A stretch of DNA of 60,395 bases. Source: Desulfobulbaceae bacterium. GTDB lineage: Bacteria > Desulfobacterota > Desulfobulbia > Desulfobulbales > SURF-16. A model generated the notes under the pieces. That model was not told the DNA's origin, searched no databases, and worked only from the letters and a program-made list of their open reading frames with translations. The stretch's first letter is position 1, and each line of letters begins with the position of its first letter. Shown in pieces: positions 8,126 through 17,905 of this stretch. The position numbers and the translations under genes were made by a program. The DNA is taken from contig JALNXE010000015.1 in the NCBI GenBank assembly GCA_023230525.1, positions 1 to 60,395 on the forward strand, in the 5' to 3' direction.

Positions 8126-8540
8126 CGCTTCCTTTTACCCGTTTGACCGGGGCGCTTTTAGCCATTTGCCTTACCGTACATGGCCTGAGCCCCGGATCTC
8201 TCACCGGCGTCCGCCGGAAAGATACCTCCCTATCCGGAGATACTGATGCGGCACACGCACTGCCCCGCCCATAGAGGGGCTTGTGCCAGCCATGCCGGTC
8301 GGTGCTCCCCGCCCCGCAATAAGTGATTCATTCATCCCTTGACTTCGTAAATCCTTTCATGCCAAAATCCATCATGTGGAAAAACGGCGGACAGAGGACC
8401 ACTGCCGCCCTCCGCACTTAACTTGCCCATGCCGCTTGCATTGATTGCGGCATGAACAGGCGTGATTTCACCTGATTTTCGCCGCCGACAAATTGTCCCG
8501 CAAGCAGGGACCGCCACCCGGGAAGCCCCAGTATTTTGTC
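8126..8540. other. intergenic region without recognised feature
   Basis: About 400 bp of GC-rich sequence before the histidine kinase. Some short complementary segments exist (GGCGTCCGCC and GCCCCTCTATGGGCGGGGC-like), but I could not fit a known riboswitch, tRNA or gene. Confidence 0.5.
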
Positions 8541-10991
8541 ATGCAAAAAAATAAAAGTGTCATCAAGATATTTTTGTTCAGTGCCGTCACCCTGGTGGTT
8601 CTTTCCAGCGTTCTGGGCGGCACGATAACCATCTACAGTGATTACCGGGAATTTCTCAGCGAATCGAAAATTATTGAGAATAAATATGTCGAGCAGCAGA
8701 AATCCCTGATTAAAAATGAGGTTGAGAAAACCGTTGATTATATCGCCTTCATGAAATCACTGCTTGAACATCGCGTGCGATCCGAAGTGAAAAACAGGGT
8801 ATATGAAGCGTATGCGATCGCAGAGCACCTCTACAGGATAAATGCCGGCAGGATGCCGGCTGCGGAAATTGAAGATCTTGTCAGAGAGGCCCTGCGGCCT
8901 ATCCGTTTCAGTAACGGCCGGGGATATTTTTTCGCCGTTTCCCTTGACGGGATAGAGGAGCTGTTTGCCGACCGGCCTGAGGTTGAAGGCAGAAACATGC
9001 TCGCCACCCAAGACAAGGAAGGGAAATTCGTCATCCAGGACATGATCGGCATCGCCAAAGAAAAGGGTGAGGGTTTTTATGAATATCTGTGGACCAAGCC
9101 CTTTCATGGGGAACGGGATTATCCCAAGATCGCCTATGTGAAACTTTTTGAACCGTGCAACTGGCTGATAGGTACCGGTGAATATCTTGATGACATGGAA
9201 AAGGATATTCAACAGGAGGTCCTTGAGCGCATTGCAAAAATCAGATTCGGCCAAGACGGTTACATCTTTGTCGTTGATTTCCACGGGACAACATTGATGA
9301 ATGATACCCAGCGGGAGCTGATCGGGGTCAATATCTGGGACATGACCGATCCTAACGGGGTGAAGGTTATCCAGGAGGAGAGAAAGGCGGCGGAAAACCC
9401 GCATGGAGATTTCATCCGCTATGTATGGAATAAACCGACGCAATCAAAACCCGTGCCGAAGATATCATTTATCAAGGGATATAAGAATTGGGGCTGGATG
9501 ATCGGCGCAGGCGTCTATCTTGATGACGTCCAGACCCTCATCGCAGCGGAAAAGGAATTATTAAAGAGGAAGGCGGTCAAGCAGATTTCCTCTATCCTGC
9601 TGTCGATGCTGCTTGCCATTTTATTAATGGTGCTGATCGCCAGGTTTCTGACCCGGAAATTAGAAAATGAATTCACCGTCTTTACCAATTTTTTTGAGAA
9701 GGCGTCATCCCAGGCGGAAACCATTGCCGTCAGCGAGCTGCGTTTTCAAGAATTCCAGAGACTGGCCCATTCCGCCAACACCATGGTGGAAAAGCAGAAA
9801 GAGGCCGATGTCAAGCGTCTGCGGGCAGAAGAGGAAAAAGAAACTATTGAAATGAAATTGCGCCAGGCCCAGAAAATGGAGGCAATTGGGACCCTGGCTG
9901 GCGGTATTGCCCATGATTTTAATAATATACTCAGCGTCATTCTCGGTTATGCCGAGATGGCCAAGGAGGATGTCAAGCCCGGGACCGAGTTGTCCGAGTA
10001 TATAAACGAGATTTTTATTGCCGGCAATCGCGCCAAGAATCTGGTGCAGCAGATTCTCACCTTCAGCCGGCAAACAAAGGTGGAACGGATTATCCTTCAG
10101 CCCCAGCCCTTGATCAAGGAAGCTCTGAAAATGCTGCGTTCCTCCATCCCGACCACCATCGAGATCCAGCATGATATTGCCGAAGACTGCGGCACCATCG
10201 AGGCTGACCCCACGCAGTTTTATCAGATTCTGATGAATGTGTGTACCAATGCCTTTCATGCCATGGAGCAATCCGGCGGCATTCTCCGGATTACCTTAAA
10301 AATTGCCGAGCAGCTCCCGCTGGAATTACGGGATGAGTCCTCCCCGGCCAAGACCTTCATCGAGCTTGCCATCAGTGACACGGGGCATGGCATCGGCCCG
10401 GATATTATCGATAAAATTTTTGATCCGTTCTTCACCACCAAGGAGCAGGGCAAGGGGACAGGCATGGGCCTGGCCATAGCCTATGGGATCATCCGCAACT
10501 ATGGTGGCACGATTACCGTGGACAGCCAGCTGCACAAAGGGACCACCTTTCATATCTATATCCCGCAGAGCAAAGCGGATGGGGTTCCGGAGCCGCCGGC
10601 CGGCAAAGCGATCCCGCTGGGCCAGGAGAGGATCCTGCTGGTGGATGATGAGGAACTGCTCGTAGGCATCGGCAAGCGCATGCTTGAAAGGCTGGGTTAT
10701 CACGTCACGGCCAAGCTGCACAGTTTTGAGGCCCTGGAGCTTTTCTACAAACAGCCGGATCAGTTCGATGTGGTGATAACAGATCAGACAATGCCCGGCA
10801 TGACCGGCATTGAGCTTGCCAGGCGGATGCTGCTCATCCGCCCCGATATTCCGATCATTCTCTGCACCGGTTACAGCAGTATGGTAGACGAAGGGGTGGC
10901 GAAGCAGAAAGGCATCCGGGCGTTCGCCTTCAAACCGCTGGCCAAGGAACAGATTGCCCTGCTGCTCCATAAGGTGCTGCATGCAGACTGA
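8541..10991 (+). CDS. hybrid histidine kinase with two Cache domains and C-terminal receiver
   Basis: About 816 residues from the ATG at 8541; a TTG at 8493 would add 16. There is an N-terminal transmembrane helix, two periplasmic Cache modules (one near GRGYFFAVS, one near GQDGYIFVVD, each closed by a WLIGTGEYLDD/WMIGAGVYLDD motif), and a second helix near residue 355. A coiled coil leads to a HisKA domain with phospho-His in GGIAHDFNN (about residue 458), then an HATPase (DTGHGIG, GTGMGLAI). A receiver follows with DDEE, the phospho-acceptor Asp in VITDQTMPG (about 748) and the late Lys in FKPL. It lacks a linked response regulator, so output goes elsewhere. Confidence 0.92.
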   Translation: MQKNKSVIKIFLFSAVTLVVLSSVLGGTITIYSDYREFLSESKIIENKYVEQQKSLIKNEVEKTVDYIAFMKSLLEHRVRSEVKNRVYEAYAIAEHLYRINAGRMPAAEIEDLVREALRPIRFSNGRGYFFAVSLDGIEELFADRPEVEGRNMLATQDKEGKFVIQDMIGIAKEKGEGFYEYLWTKPFHGERDYPKIAYVKLFEPCNWLIGTGEYLDDMEKDIQQEVLERIAKIRFGQDGYIFVVDFHGTTLMNDTQRELIGVNIWDMTDPNGVKVIQEERKAAENPHGDFIRYVWNKPTQSKPVPKISFIKGYKNWGWMIGAGVYLDDVQTLIAAEKELLKRKAVKQISSILLSMLLAILLMVLIARFLTRKLENEFTVFTNFFEKASSQAETIAVSELRFQEFQRLAHSANTMVEKQKEADVKRLRAEEEKETIEMKLRQAQKMEAIGTLAGGIAHDFNNILSVILGYAEMAKEDVKPGTELSEYINEIFIAGNRAKNLVQQILTFSRQTKVERIILQPQPLIKEALKMLRSSIPTTIEIQHDIAEDCGTIEADPTQFYQILMNVCTNAFHAMEQSGGILRITLKIAEQLPLELRDESSPAKTFIELAISDTGHGIGPDIIDKIFDPFFTTKEQGKGTGMGLAIAYGIIRNYGGTITVDSQLHKGTTFHIYIPQSKADGVPEPPAGKAIPLGQERILLVDDEELLVGIGKRMLERLGYHVTAKLHSFEALELFYKQPDQFDVVITDQTMPGMTGIELARRMLLIRPDIPIILCTGYSSMVDEGVAKQKGIRAFAFKPLAKEQIALLLHKVLHAD

Positions 10992-11030
10992 GCAGGGAGG
11001 TTCATGATTTGAAAATGCTTTTTTTCAAGA

Positions 11031-11061
11031 CGCCGCTGCCCCGTCTGGCAGGGCAGCGGAA
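11031..11061. terminator. stem-loop between convergent kinase and lon genes
   Basis: CCGCTGCCC and GGGCAGCGG form a perfect 9-bp stem with a 9-base loop, between two converging genes. A TTTTTTT run precedes it on the plus strand. On the minus strand that run becomes AAAAAAA, so it is not a canonical terminator for lon. Confidence 0.5.
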
Positions 11062-11077
11062 CTCTATCGCCTCGACA

Positions 11078-13432
11078 TCATTCAATAATCGCTACTTTTA
11101 AAGCCTCCCTGATGTCGGTCACATAATGAAAGTTGATGGTATTTCTGACCGATTCACGGATCTCCGACACATCCTTTTTATTGAGCGCCGGCAGGATCAC
11201 CTCGGTAATGCCTGAGCGGACCGCGGCCAGCACTTTTTCCTTGACGCCTCCCACGGGCAGCACATCACCCCGCAGGGTGATTTCTCCGGTCATGACCACA
11301 TCCTTGCGCACCGGGCGGTTGGTGAACAGCGAGGTGAGCGACACCACCATGGCCACCCCGGCGGACGGTCCGTCTTTCGGGGTGGCGCCTTCCGGAACAT
11401 GGATATGTACCTCGTTCTGGGCAAAAAGGTCTTCATCAATCTTGAGTTCCGCGGCATGGGCCCGGATAAAGGTCAGGGCGGCGCTGGCCGACTCCTTCAT
11501 CACGTCGCCCAGTTTGCCGGTCAGTTTGAGCCCGGCGGCGCCTTTCATCTTGGCTGATTCAATAAAGAGCAGCTCGCCGCCGAACGGGGTCCAGGCCAGG
11601 CCGGTGGCCAGCCCCGGTCCCCAGGAGTGGGCGAGGGTCTCGGGGAAAAACTGAATGGGCCCCAGGAATTTCTCCAGATCACCGGCATCAATGGTGGGCT
11701 TCTGGGCCTCGCCGATGACAATGTCCTTGGCAACGCCCCTGCAGATGGTGGCCAGCTGCCTTTCCAGGTTCCGCACTCCGGCTTCCCGGGTATAGGAGCG
11801 GATGATGGAGCGGATGGCGTCATCGGTAAAGGAGATGTCGTCAGCGGTCAGGGCATGGGCCTCCAGCTGCCGCTCAATGAGATGCCTCTTGGCGATATGC
11901 AGTTTTTCCTCCTCGGTGTAGCCCGGCAGGGTGATGATCTCCATGCGGTCGCGCAACGGTCCGGGGATGGTGTCAAGCATGTTGGCCGTGGTGATGAACA
12001 TCACCTTGGACAGATCGAAGTTGATCTCCAGATAATGGTCGCTGAAGCTGGAGTTCTGTTCCGGATCAAGCACCTCGAGCAGGGCGGAGGATGGGTCGCC
12101 GCGGAAATCCATGCCGAGCTTGTCGATCTCATCCAGCATGAACAGGGGGTTGTTCGAACCCGCCTTGCGCAGGCTCTGGATAATCCGGCCGGGCAGGGCG
12201 CCGATATAGGTGCGGCGGTGACCGCGGATTTCGGCCTCATCGCGCACGCCGCCCAGGGAGATGCGCACGAATTTTCTGCCCATGGTGTGGGCGATGGACT
12301 GGCCCAGGGAGGTTTTGCCGACCCCGGGAGGACCGACAAAACAGAGAATGGGGCCATGCATGTCCTGTTTGAGTTTGCGCACCGCCAGAAACTCGATGAT
12401 TCTCTTTTTGATTCGTTCAAGACCGTAATGATCCCGGTCCAGGTCTTCCTGGGCCTTTTTGATGTCCAGCGAGTCCTCGGTGGAGATCTCCCAGGGCATC
12501 TCCAGCAGCCAGTCGATGTAGGTGCGGGAAACGGTGTATTCCGGCGAGGAGGGAGAAATCCTGCCCAGCCGGTCCAGTTCCTTTTTGGCCACCTTGCGGG
12601 CTTCCTCGCTCAGTTTGGCATTTTCAAACTTGACATTCAGTTCGTCGAGATCGAGATTTTCATTGTCCTCGCCCAGCTCCTTGCGGATGGCCTGCAGCTG
12701 CTGGCGCAGGAAGAATTCCCGTTGTTTCTTGTCAATGTCCTCCTTGACGGATTTCTGGAGATCCTGGCTCATCTGGGCGGTATCCAGCCGCTTGTTGAGA
12801 TGGGTGGTTACCCGGCGCAGCAATTCCTTCAAGGTTGCGGTTTCGAGGATTGCCTGTTCTTCCTCCTGGCTGATATGGAGCTGGGAAGAGATGAGGAAGG
12901 CGGCATGAAAGGGGTTGGTGAGGGAATCCACCGTCATGACGATTTCCGGGGGCAGCATGACCAGTTCGGCAAGTTTTTTGAACTGGGTCTTCAGGTTCAG
13001 GTCCAGGGCCTCGGTTTCCTGATCCATTGTTTCGTCCATATCGAGAACTTCGACCTTGGCAACGAGATAGGGGGATGTCTGTACGTAATTGATGATTCTT
13101 ATTTTTTTGAAACCGCTGGTCAGGACGTGGTAGGCGTTGTCACTGTTTTTGACCAGCTTGTGGATATAGCCGGCCACGCCGATTGAGTAAAGATGCTCCC
13201 CGGTCATCTGCTCCGGTTCCCTTTCCACGGGTTTATGGGAAACCAGGCCCAGCAAACGGTTTTTCAGCAGGATATCGTCGATAAGCTGCTTGGACTGCTC
13301 GCTTTTGACCTGCAGGGGAAAACCCATGCCGGGGAAAAAAACAAAGCCGTGCAGGGGGAGGATGGGAAGTTCGTCGGGTATTTCCAGTTGATTGGGGTCA
13401 ACGTTGGGATTTTGTTTTGTGTCGTCACTCAT
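11078..13432 (-). CDS. lon: ATP-dependent Lon protease
   Basis: 784 residues, the usual length for LonA. The N-terminal LON substrate-binding domain begins with ELPILPLHGFVFFPGM. The AAA+ module has Walker A GPPGVGKTS (about residue 367), Walker B FMLDEIDKLG and the arginine-finger region. The protease domain carries the catalytic Ser in KDGPSAGVAM (about 690) and Lys in GGVKEKVLAA (about 730). It degrades misfolded and regulatory proteins in the cytoplasm. An hsp20 gene lies 17 bp upstream on the same strand, so the two probably form a proteostasis operon. Confidence 0.97.
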   Translation of the reverse strand: MSDDTKQNPNVDPNQLEIPDELPILPLHGFVFFPGMGFPLQVKSEQSKQLIDDILLKNRLLGLVSHKPVEREPEQMTGEHLYSIGVAGYIHKLVKNSDNAYHVLTSGFKKIRIINYVQTSPYLVAKVEVLDMDETMDQETEALDLNLKTQFKKLAELVMLPPEIVMTVDSLTNPFHAAFLISSQLHISQEEEQAILETATLKELLRRVTTHLNKRLDTAQMSQDLQKSVKEDIDKKQREFFLRQQLQAIRKELGEDNENLDLDELNVKFENAKLSEEARKVAKKELDRLGRISPSSPEYTVSRTYIDWLLEMPWEISTEDSLDIKKAQEDLDRDHYGLERIKKRIIEFLAVRKLKQDMHGPILCFVGPPGVGKTSLGQSIAHTMGRKFVRISLGGVRDEAEIRGHRRTYIGALPGRIIQSLRKAGSNNPLFMLDEIDKLGMDFRGDPSSALLEVLDPEQNSSFSDHYLEINFDLSKVMFITTANMLDTIPGPLRDRMEIITLPGYTEEEKLHIAKRHLIERQLEAHALTADDISFTDDAIRSIIRSYTREAGVRNLERQLATICRGVAKDIVIGEAQKPTIDAGDLEKFLGPIQFFPETLAHSWGPGLATGLAWTPFGGELLFIESAKMKGAAGLKLTGKLGDVMKESASAALTFIRAHAAELKIDEDLFAQNEVHIHVPEGATPKDGPSAGVAMVVSLTSLFTNRPVRKDVVMTGEITLRGDVLPVGGVKEKVLAAVRSGITEVILPALNKKDVSEIRESVRNTINFHYVTDIREALKVAIIE

Positions 13433-13449
13433 ATCTATTGCCTCTCCCT

Positions 13450-13890
13450 TTATTCACCTTTGATTGTCACTTTGATCGGGCTGGGTATTTTTTTCTTGGG
13501 CAGGCGGATCAGTAAGAATCCGTTCTTGCAGGTGGAGGTGGCCGCCTCGCCATCAATCGGGCCGGGAAGTGAGATGGTGCGCTTGAATCTGCCATATTCC
13601 ACCTCCAGCTGATGAATGCAGATGGTGTGGTCGAAATCAGGCCGCAAACGTTCTCCTGAAACCGTGACGCTGGTGGGGTTTACCAGGACGGAAAGTTTCT
13701 CGGGATCGACGCCGGGGATTTCCATATACACCATGAATTCATTCGCCGTCTCATAAACATCCGTGGCAACAAACAGGTTTTCCGCGCGGAAGGGAAACAT
13801 GCGGTGGGTGGACATGTTGCGGAGCATGCGGCCGAATTCTCTTTCAATCTCGTCAAATGTGTTGATTGGGAACTTTTTAAAAGGATCCAT
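13450..13890 (-). CDS. Hsp20/alpha-crystallin small heat-shock protein
   Basis: 146 residues with an alpha-crystallin domain from about residue 45 to 140: EFMVYMEIPGVDPEKLSVLV, then VSGER, and the edge strand NGFLLIRLPK. A short C-terminal IKV-type tail follows. The family holds unfolding proteins for refolding. It is transcribed just upstream of lon (17 bp gap), pairing holdase with protease. Confidence 0.9.
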   Translation of the reverse strand: MDPFKKFPINTFDEIEREFGRMLRNMSTHRMFPFRAENLFVATDVYETANEFMVYMEIPGVDPEKLSVLVNPTSVTVSGERLRPDFDHTICIHQLEVEYGRFKRTISLPGPIDGEAATSTCKNGFLLIRLPKKKIPSPIKVTIKGE

Positions 13891-14022
13891 TCTCTTGCCT
13901 CTGTTTCATGCTGATTTTTTTATATGACTTGCGGATTTAATCATATTACACTCAATGGTTGGGATGTGAAGCAAATTATATGTCATGATTATAGTCAATT
14001 GCAAAATAAATAAGGATTGAAT

Positions 14023-14757
14023 GTGGATAATGCAATACGGCAGGCCGTTGTCTTGCTGAAAAAAAGCAGGAAGGCGGTTGCGTTGACCGGTGCGGGTGTC
14101 AGTACGGAAAGCGGGATCCCTGATTTCCGCAGCCCCGGGGGCTTATGGTCCCGGTTTAACCCCCTGGAGTACGGTACTCTCGGGGCCTTTCAAAGAAACC
14201 CGGCCAAGGTGTGGCAGATGCTGGCTGAGCTGTTGACGCTGGTTGACTGCCGGCCCAACCGAGGGCATGAAGCCTTGGCCAGTCTTGAGAAAATGGGCCT
14301 GGTCCACGGCATTATCACCCAGAATATCGACGGCCTGCACCAGCGGGCGGGCAGCCGGCAGGTTATCGAGTTTCATGGCTCCATGGCATCCTTCAGCTGC
14401 CCGGCCTGCGGGAAGAGGTGGCCTTTGGCCGTGGTGCGGCAAATGGCGGTGCCGCCGCTCTGCTCCGGTTGCCGGGCCATTCTCAAGCCGGATGTGGTCT
14501 TCTTTGACGAGCAGATTCCTCCTCAGGTACTGTTCGACACGGAAAGACTGCTGAGCGGCACCGATCTGCTGCTGGTGGCCGGCACCTCATGCGAGGTGAT
14601 GCCCGCCGCTTTGATCCCCAGGCAGGTGCTGGGGCAGGGAGGGGATCTCATCGAAATCAACCTCGTCCCGGTACTGGCTGGTACTGCCCGGCTATCCCTG
14701 GCCGGTAAATTTACGGAAGTGATGAGCGCAATTATTGATCAGATGGCAGAGAGCTGA
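14023..14757 (+). CDS. Sir2-family NAD-dependent protein deacylase
   Basis: About 244 residues. A GTG at 14023 sits at correct distance from AAGGA; a TTG at 14017 is too close. The Rossmann motifs are GAGVSTESGIPDFRS and the catalytic His is in VIEFHGS; TQNIDGLHQRAG is intact. A four-Cys zinc site is present (CPAC and CSGC). The product removes acyl groups from lysines using NAD. It resembles the CobB/SIRT5 branch in length, but I cannot resolve acyl preference. It is divergent from the hsp20-lon operon. Confidence 0.92.
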   Translation: MDNAIRQAVVLLKKSRKAVALTGAGVSTESGIPDFRSPGGLWSRFNPLEYGTLGAFQRNPAKVWQMLAELLTLVDCRPNRGHEALASLEKMGLVHGIITQNIDGLHQRAGSRQVIEFHGSMASFSCPACGKRWPLAVVRQMAVPPLCSGCRAILKPDVVFFDEQIPPQVLFDTERLLSGTDLLLVAGTSCEVMPAALIPRQVLGQGGDLIEINLVPVLAGTARLSLAGKFTEVMSAIIDQMAES

Positions 14758-14803
14758 TACATTCAGAAGGCAGAAGGCAGGAGATAGAAGGCAAGATAGA
14801 AGG

Positions 14804-14870
14804 CAGGAGACAGGAGACAGAATTCAGAATGATTGATTTTATTACGTTTTATTCTGTCTCCTGTCTCCTG
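14804..14870. repeat. intergenic repeat, copy 2 (first copy at 5958)
   Basis: Same 60-bp block as at 5958-6018, here with CAGGAGACAGGAGACAG on the left and CTGTCTCCTGTCTCCTG on the right, so it forms a perfect long stem. A run of GCAGAAGGCAGGAGA-type units precedes it (14766-14803). Confidence 0.7.
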
Positions 14871-14898
14871 AATCCGGTGAAAAAGGAAAAGAAAAAAC

Positions 14899-15273
14899 AT
14901 GCAACATGACAAGATGAGAAACGGCCGGGGACTCCGTCGTCTGATCAGGGCCGGCAAATCGTCCCTTGCCGGCTTTACGGCCGCATTCAAACATGAAGAG
15001 GCCTTTCGCCAGGAACTGCTGCTTGCCGTGGTGCTTTTGCCGCTTGGCCTGCTGCTCGGGGAAACCGGAGTGGAAAAGGCTTTGCTTGCCGGCAGTCTGC
15101 TGCTGGTGATGATCGTCGAACTGCTGAACTCCGCGGTGGAGGCGGTTGTCGACCGGGTCGGCCTGGAACTTCATCCCCTTTCCGGCCGGGCCAAGGACAT
15201 GGGCTCGGCCGCGGTATTTCTGGTGATCGTTTATGCCGTTGTGGTCTGGCTGGCCATTCTGCTTCCTCTTTGA
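14899..15273 (+). CDS. dgkA: diacylglycerol kinase
   Basis: 124 residues with the DgkA layout: an amphipathic N-terminus (GLRRLIRAGKSSLAGFTAAFKHEEAFRQE in two parts) and three transmembrane helices. The catalytic and metal-binding signature is VELLNSAVEAVVDRVG, and AKDMGSAAV follows. It phosphorylates diacylglycerol released during envelope lipid turnover, in the inner membrane. Confidence 0.95.
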   Translation: MQHDKMRNGRGLRRLIRAGKSSLAGFTAAFKHEEAFRQELLLAVVLLPLGLLLGETGVEKALLAGSLLLVMIVELLNSAVEAVVDRVGLELHPLSGRAKDMGSAAVFLVIVYAVVVWLAILLPL

Positions 15274-15310
15274 GCCCAGGACTCCGCGTCCTTCCGATCA
15301 GCGCCGGACC

Positions 15311-15346
15311 GCAGGGCACATGCAAGGTTTCCGGCATGTGCCCTGC
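15311..15346. terminator. strong stem-loop between convergent dgkA and cytochrome genes
   Basis: GCAGGGCACATGC at 15311-15323 pairs perfectly with GCATGTGCCCTGC at 15334-15346 (13 bp, 10-base loop). There is no T-tract on either side, but the location between two 3' ends supports a bidirectional transcript end or mRNA stabiliser. Confidence 0.6.
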
Positions 15347-15356
15347 AGAGCCGGGG

Positions 15357-17186
15357 TTATCGGGTTATTCCCTTGACCCCGGCAATGGTTACCGGCGTCT
15401 TATCCGCCTCACTGTAAAGTTTGACAAAACGATCCACCCTGGCTAAGGAGGCGTCTTGGGTCAGGTCCTGCATAAAGGCGTGGGAAACCGGGGTATAGAG
15501 AAGCTCGGCCGTGATGGTGAAGGGGCCGCTCTGATTGCCAACCGGAATCCGGTAGGTCACAAGATCCGAACCGCCGGTGAAATTCCCGTCAGCCGCCGCC
15601 GCTCCCCTAACGGCGATATCCGCCGCCGCCGTCTTCTTGTCGAATCCTTTGGGCAACAGGCGGTTATCCTTGATATACCCCGCGCCGCGCAACAGGGTGT
15701 GGGTGATCTCTCCATCCGTGTTCTGCATGACTGATTCATAGATCTGCACCTGATCCTGCTGGCTGATCACATCGTAATGGGGTTCAAAAAGGTTCTTCTC
15801 GTCACCGTCATCGCCCATAATGATACCGTCCGCCTGGGGCTTGCCTGATTCGAACAGGACGGCGCCGGCAGCGTCCTGCACCACCAGATGCAGCCAGGCG
15901 CGCCGGGAGGGAAAACCGGTGGGGAGTTTGTGGCCGACCTGGTTCTCCACGGCCACAGCCACGGTCAGGGTATCCTTGCTGATGGTGCCGCCATGCAGGA
16001 AGAGGTTGGCGCTTTGGCGCTGCAGCTGGTCGGCGGCACGTTTTTTGGTATCCGTAATCTTTTCCGTTGAGGCCGTGATGCCAAGCGGGTCGATGTTGTC
16101 CTGCATCATGTTCAACAGCAGGATATTGCCGCCGACAAAATGATGCTGGGAGAAGTGGTCCTTTCCCGTGGACTCTTTCGGCGCCGGCATGGCGATCAGC
16201 ACCCCGCCGGCCGGTGAGTGGGGCATATGGCATTCCTGGCAAAGCCGCACTTTGTCCAGCTGTTCCGAGATGTCATGCCGAGTGCCCAGCGGTTCCCCAT
16301 ATTCGCTGTGCAGCCACTCCAGGTAAGGGGTCTGCTCGGGGAATTCGCCGGCAACGTTGCCTGCCGAGTCCAGATACGGTGTATAGAGGGTGTGGCAGGT
16401 GGCGCACAGGGCCGAGTCGTTGGTGTGGGCGCTGTACAGCGGTTTGTAGCCGATGCTGGTCTGCATGGGCTCCGGCACCGTGTCCTTGTAAGGGCCGAAG
16501 TGGGGGCGTTGCGGGGCAGGTATTCCGGCATCGATAATGAATTTGCCGCTGAAATTCTCTTTGGTCCCCAGGCCCTGATCTTCAATCTGGTGGCAGAGGC
16601 TGCAGGATACGCCGTCCATGGCGGCCTTATTTAATTGATTGGCCGGGTTAATGAAGGCGTCATAAGGGGTGCCCCCGGAACCGGATTCATATGCCTGTTT
16701 GTTGATATTAAACTGCCGCCAGGCCATGGGCATGTGGCAGGCAACGCATTTTTCTTCAATCACCTGCTTGATGGCCGGATTGCGGCTGGTTTCCGACTCG
16801 ACTTTCGCCTGCCAGAAAGGATCCTTGGCGGCATTGGCCATCATGGTGGAGCGCCAGTGATTGGTAATGGACATGTCACGGTCCTCCCGGTCCGCCAGGT
16901 TCCCGTGGCAGAGGGCGCAGCGGCCTGAACCGACAAAATTTTTATCGGTAAAGATGGTCAGCGGTGCGCCGAGGTTGGTCTGCTGGCTGTTGTTTTTCGG
17001 CACAGCCAGGGCGGCTTCTGCCGGCAGCTGCTCGATTTTCCGGGATCCTTTGAAGAAAGCGGGGCCCGCACCCTGTTCACCAAGCGGGGCCTGGGCGCAC
17101 CCGGTCAGCAATGAAAAAGATAAAAATGTGGTGGTTGAAAACAGAAACAATCGAGCCGTTGACAGTCTTCTTTTTTTGCTGTTCAT
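15357..17186 (-). CDS. pentahaem c-type cytochrome lipoprotein
   Basis: 609 residues with an N-terminal lipobox (LLTGCAQ), so it is anchored to an envelope membrane. Five CXXCH haem c motifs are visible: CALCH, CVACH, CSLCH, CATCH and CQECH, all in the first 330 residues, with spaced His residues that could be distal ligands. The C-terminal 250 residues have no haem motif and include GHKLPTGFPSRRAWLHL, a beta-rich segment found in other multihaem cytochromes of Desulfobacterota. It probably carries electrons in the periplasm or at the outer membrane; partners are not encoded nearby. Confidence 0.85.
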   Translation of the reverse strand: MNSKKRRLSTARLFLFSTTTFLSFSLLTGCAQAPLGEQGAGPAFFKGSRKIEQLPAEAALAVPKNNSQQTNLGAPLTIFTDKNFVGSGRCALCHGNLADREDRDMSITNHWRSTMMANAAKDPFWQAKVESETSRNPAIKQVIEEKCVACHMPMAWRQFNINKQAYESGSGGTPYDAFINPANQLNKAAMDGVSCSLCHQIEDQGLGTKENFSGKFIIDAGIPAPQRPHFGPYKDTVPEPMQTSIGYKPLYSAHTNDSALCATCHTLYTPYLDSAGNVAGEFPEQTPYLEWLHSEYGEPLGTRHDISEQLDKVRLCQECHMPHSPAGGVLIAMPAPKESTGKDHFSQHHFVGGNILLLNMMQDNIDPLGITASTEKITDTKKRAADQLQRQSANLFLHGGTISKDTLTVAVAVENQVGHKLPTGFPSRRAWLHLVVQDAAGAVLFESGKPQADGIIMGDDGDEKNLFEPHYDVISQQDQVQIYESVMQNTDGEITHTLLRGAGYIKDNRLLPKGFDKKTAAADIAVRGAAAADGNFTGGSDLVTYRIPVGNQSGPFTITAELLYTPVSHAFMQDLTQDASLARVDRFVKLYSEADKTPVTIAGVKGITR

Positions 17187-17323
17187 AAATTTACCCCCGG
17201 TTTCATTATTGTGGCGTCGTCAATATTAATGGTGCCGTGACGAGTAACTGTCCTGAAGTATTTGCCGGCAATGTTTTCTGCCTCATCTTGACAAGCCGGC
17301 AAACAATATCTAATTAAACTGTT

Positions 17324-17905
17324 ATGGGGAATATTGCAAATATACTAAGCGTTTCCAGGATATTTCTTGCGCCGCTGCTGCTTTTCCTCGCCTGGACTTC
17401 CCGGCATGAGCAGTTTCTTCTTCTTGTCATCCTGGCGCTGGTGACCGATTTCCTGGATGGCTATTTTGCCAGGAAATATCAGCAGGTGACGGAGCTCGGG
17501 GCCAGGCTTGACAGTCTGGGGGATCTGGCCATCTATCTGATCGTGCCCCTGTCCGTCTGGTGGCTGTGGCCCCAGGTCATCATCCGGGAGGCCCTGTATG
17601 TCGGCACCGCCCTGATCAGTTTTATCATCCCGGTGCTGGCCGGCTATGCCAAATTCAGGCGTATGACAAGTTATCATACCAGGGGGGCCAAGCTTTCCGC
17701 CGTACTGCTGAGCAGCTCTATCCTGTTGATGCTGCTGGGAGGGCCATCCTGGCCCTTTCATCTTGCCACTGTTATTTTTGTCATGGCCGAAGTGGAGGAG
17801 CTGTGCATCACGGCCCTGCTGCCCCGCTGGCAGGCCGATGTTTTGTCGGTTTTCCATGCCCTACGCCTCCGCGGCAGGAAGATGGATGGGGCCGGAGAGG
17901 CCTGA
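17324..17905 (+). CDS. CDP-alcohol phosphatidyltransferase
   Basis: 193 residues, six predicted membrane helices. The family motif is complete: DGYFARKY, then eight-residue spacing to G, ARLDSLGD (DGxxAR...GxxxDxxxD). The enzyme joins a CDP-activated diacylglycerol or alcohol to an acceptor in the inner membrane. Sequence alone does not tell PgsA-type from other members. Confidence 0.85.
   Translation: MGNIANILSVSRIFLAPLLLFLAWTSRHEQFLLLVILALVTDFLDGYFARKYQQVTELGARLDSLGDLAIYLIVPLSVWWLWPQVIIREALYVGTALISFIIPVLAGYAKFRRMTSYHTRGAKLSAVLLSSSILLMLLGGPSWPFHLATVIFVMAEVEELCITALLPRWQADVLSVFHALRLRGRKMDGAGEA

Noticed and set aside
8126..8540. Possible riboswitch (molybdenum cofactor or cobalamin type) before the histidine kinase
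   Set aside because: Short motifs did not occur in the right order and no consistent fold was found.
11627..13186. 519-codon plus-strand open frame opposite lon
   Set aside because: It mirrors the lon coding strand exactly; lon has complete catalytic motifs, and the mirror frame has none.
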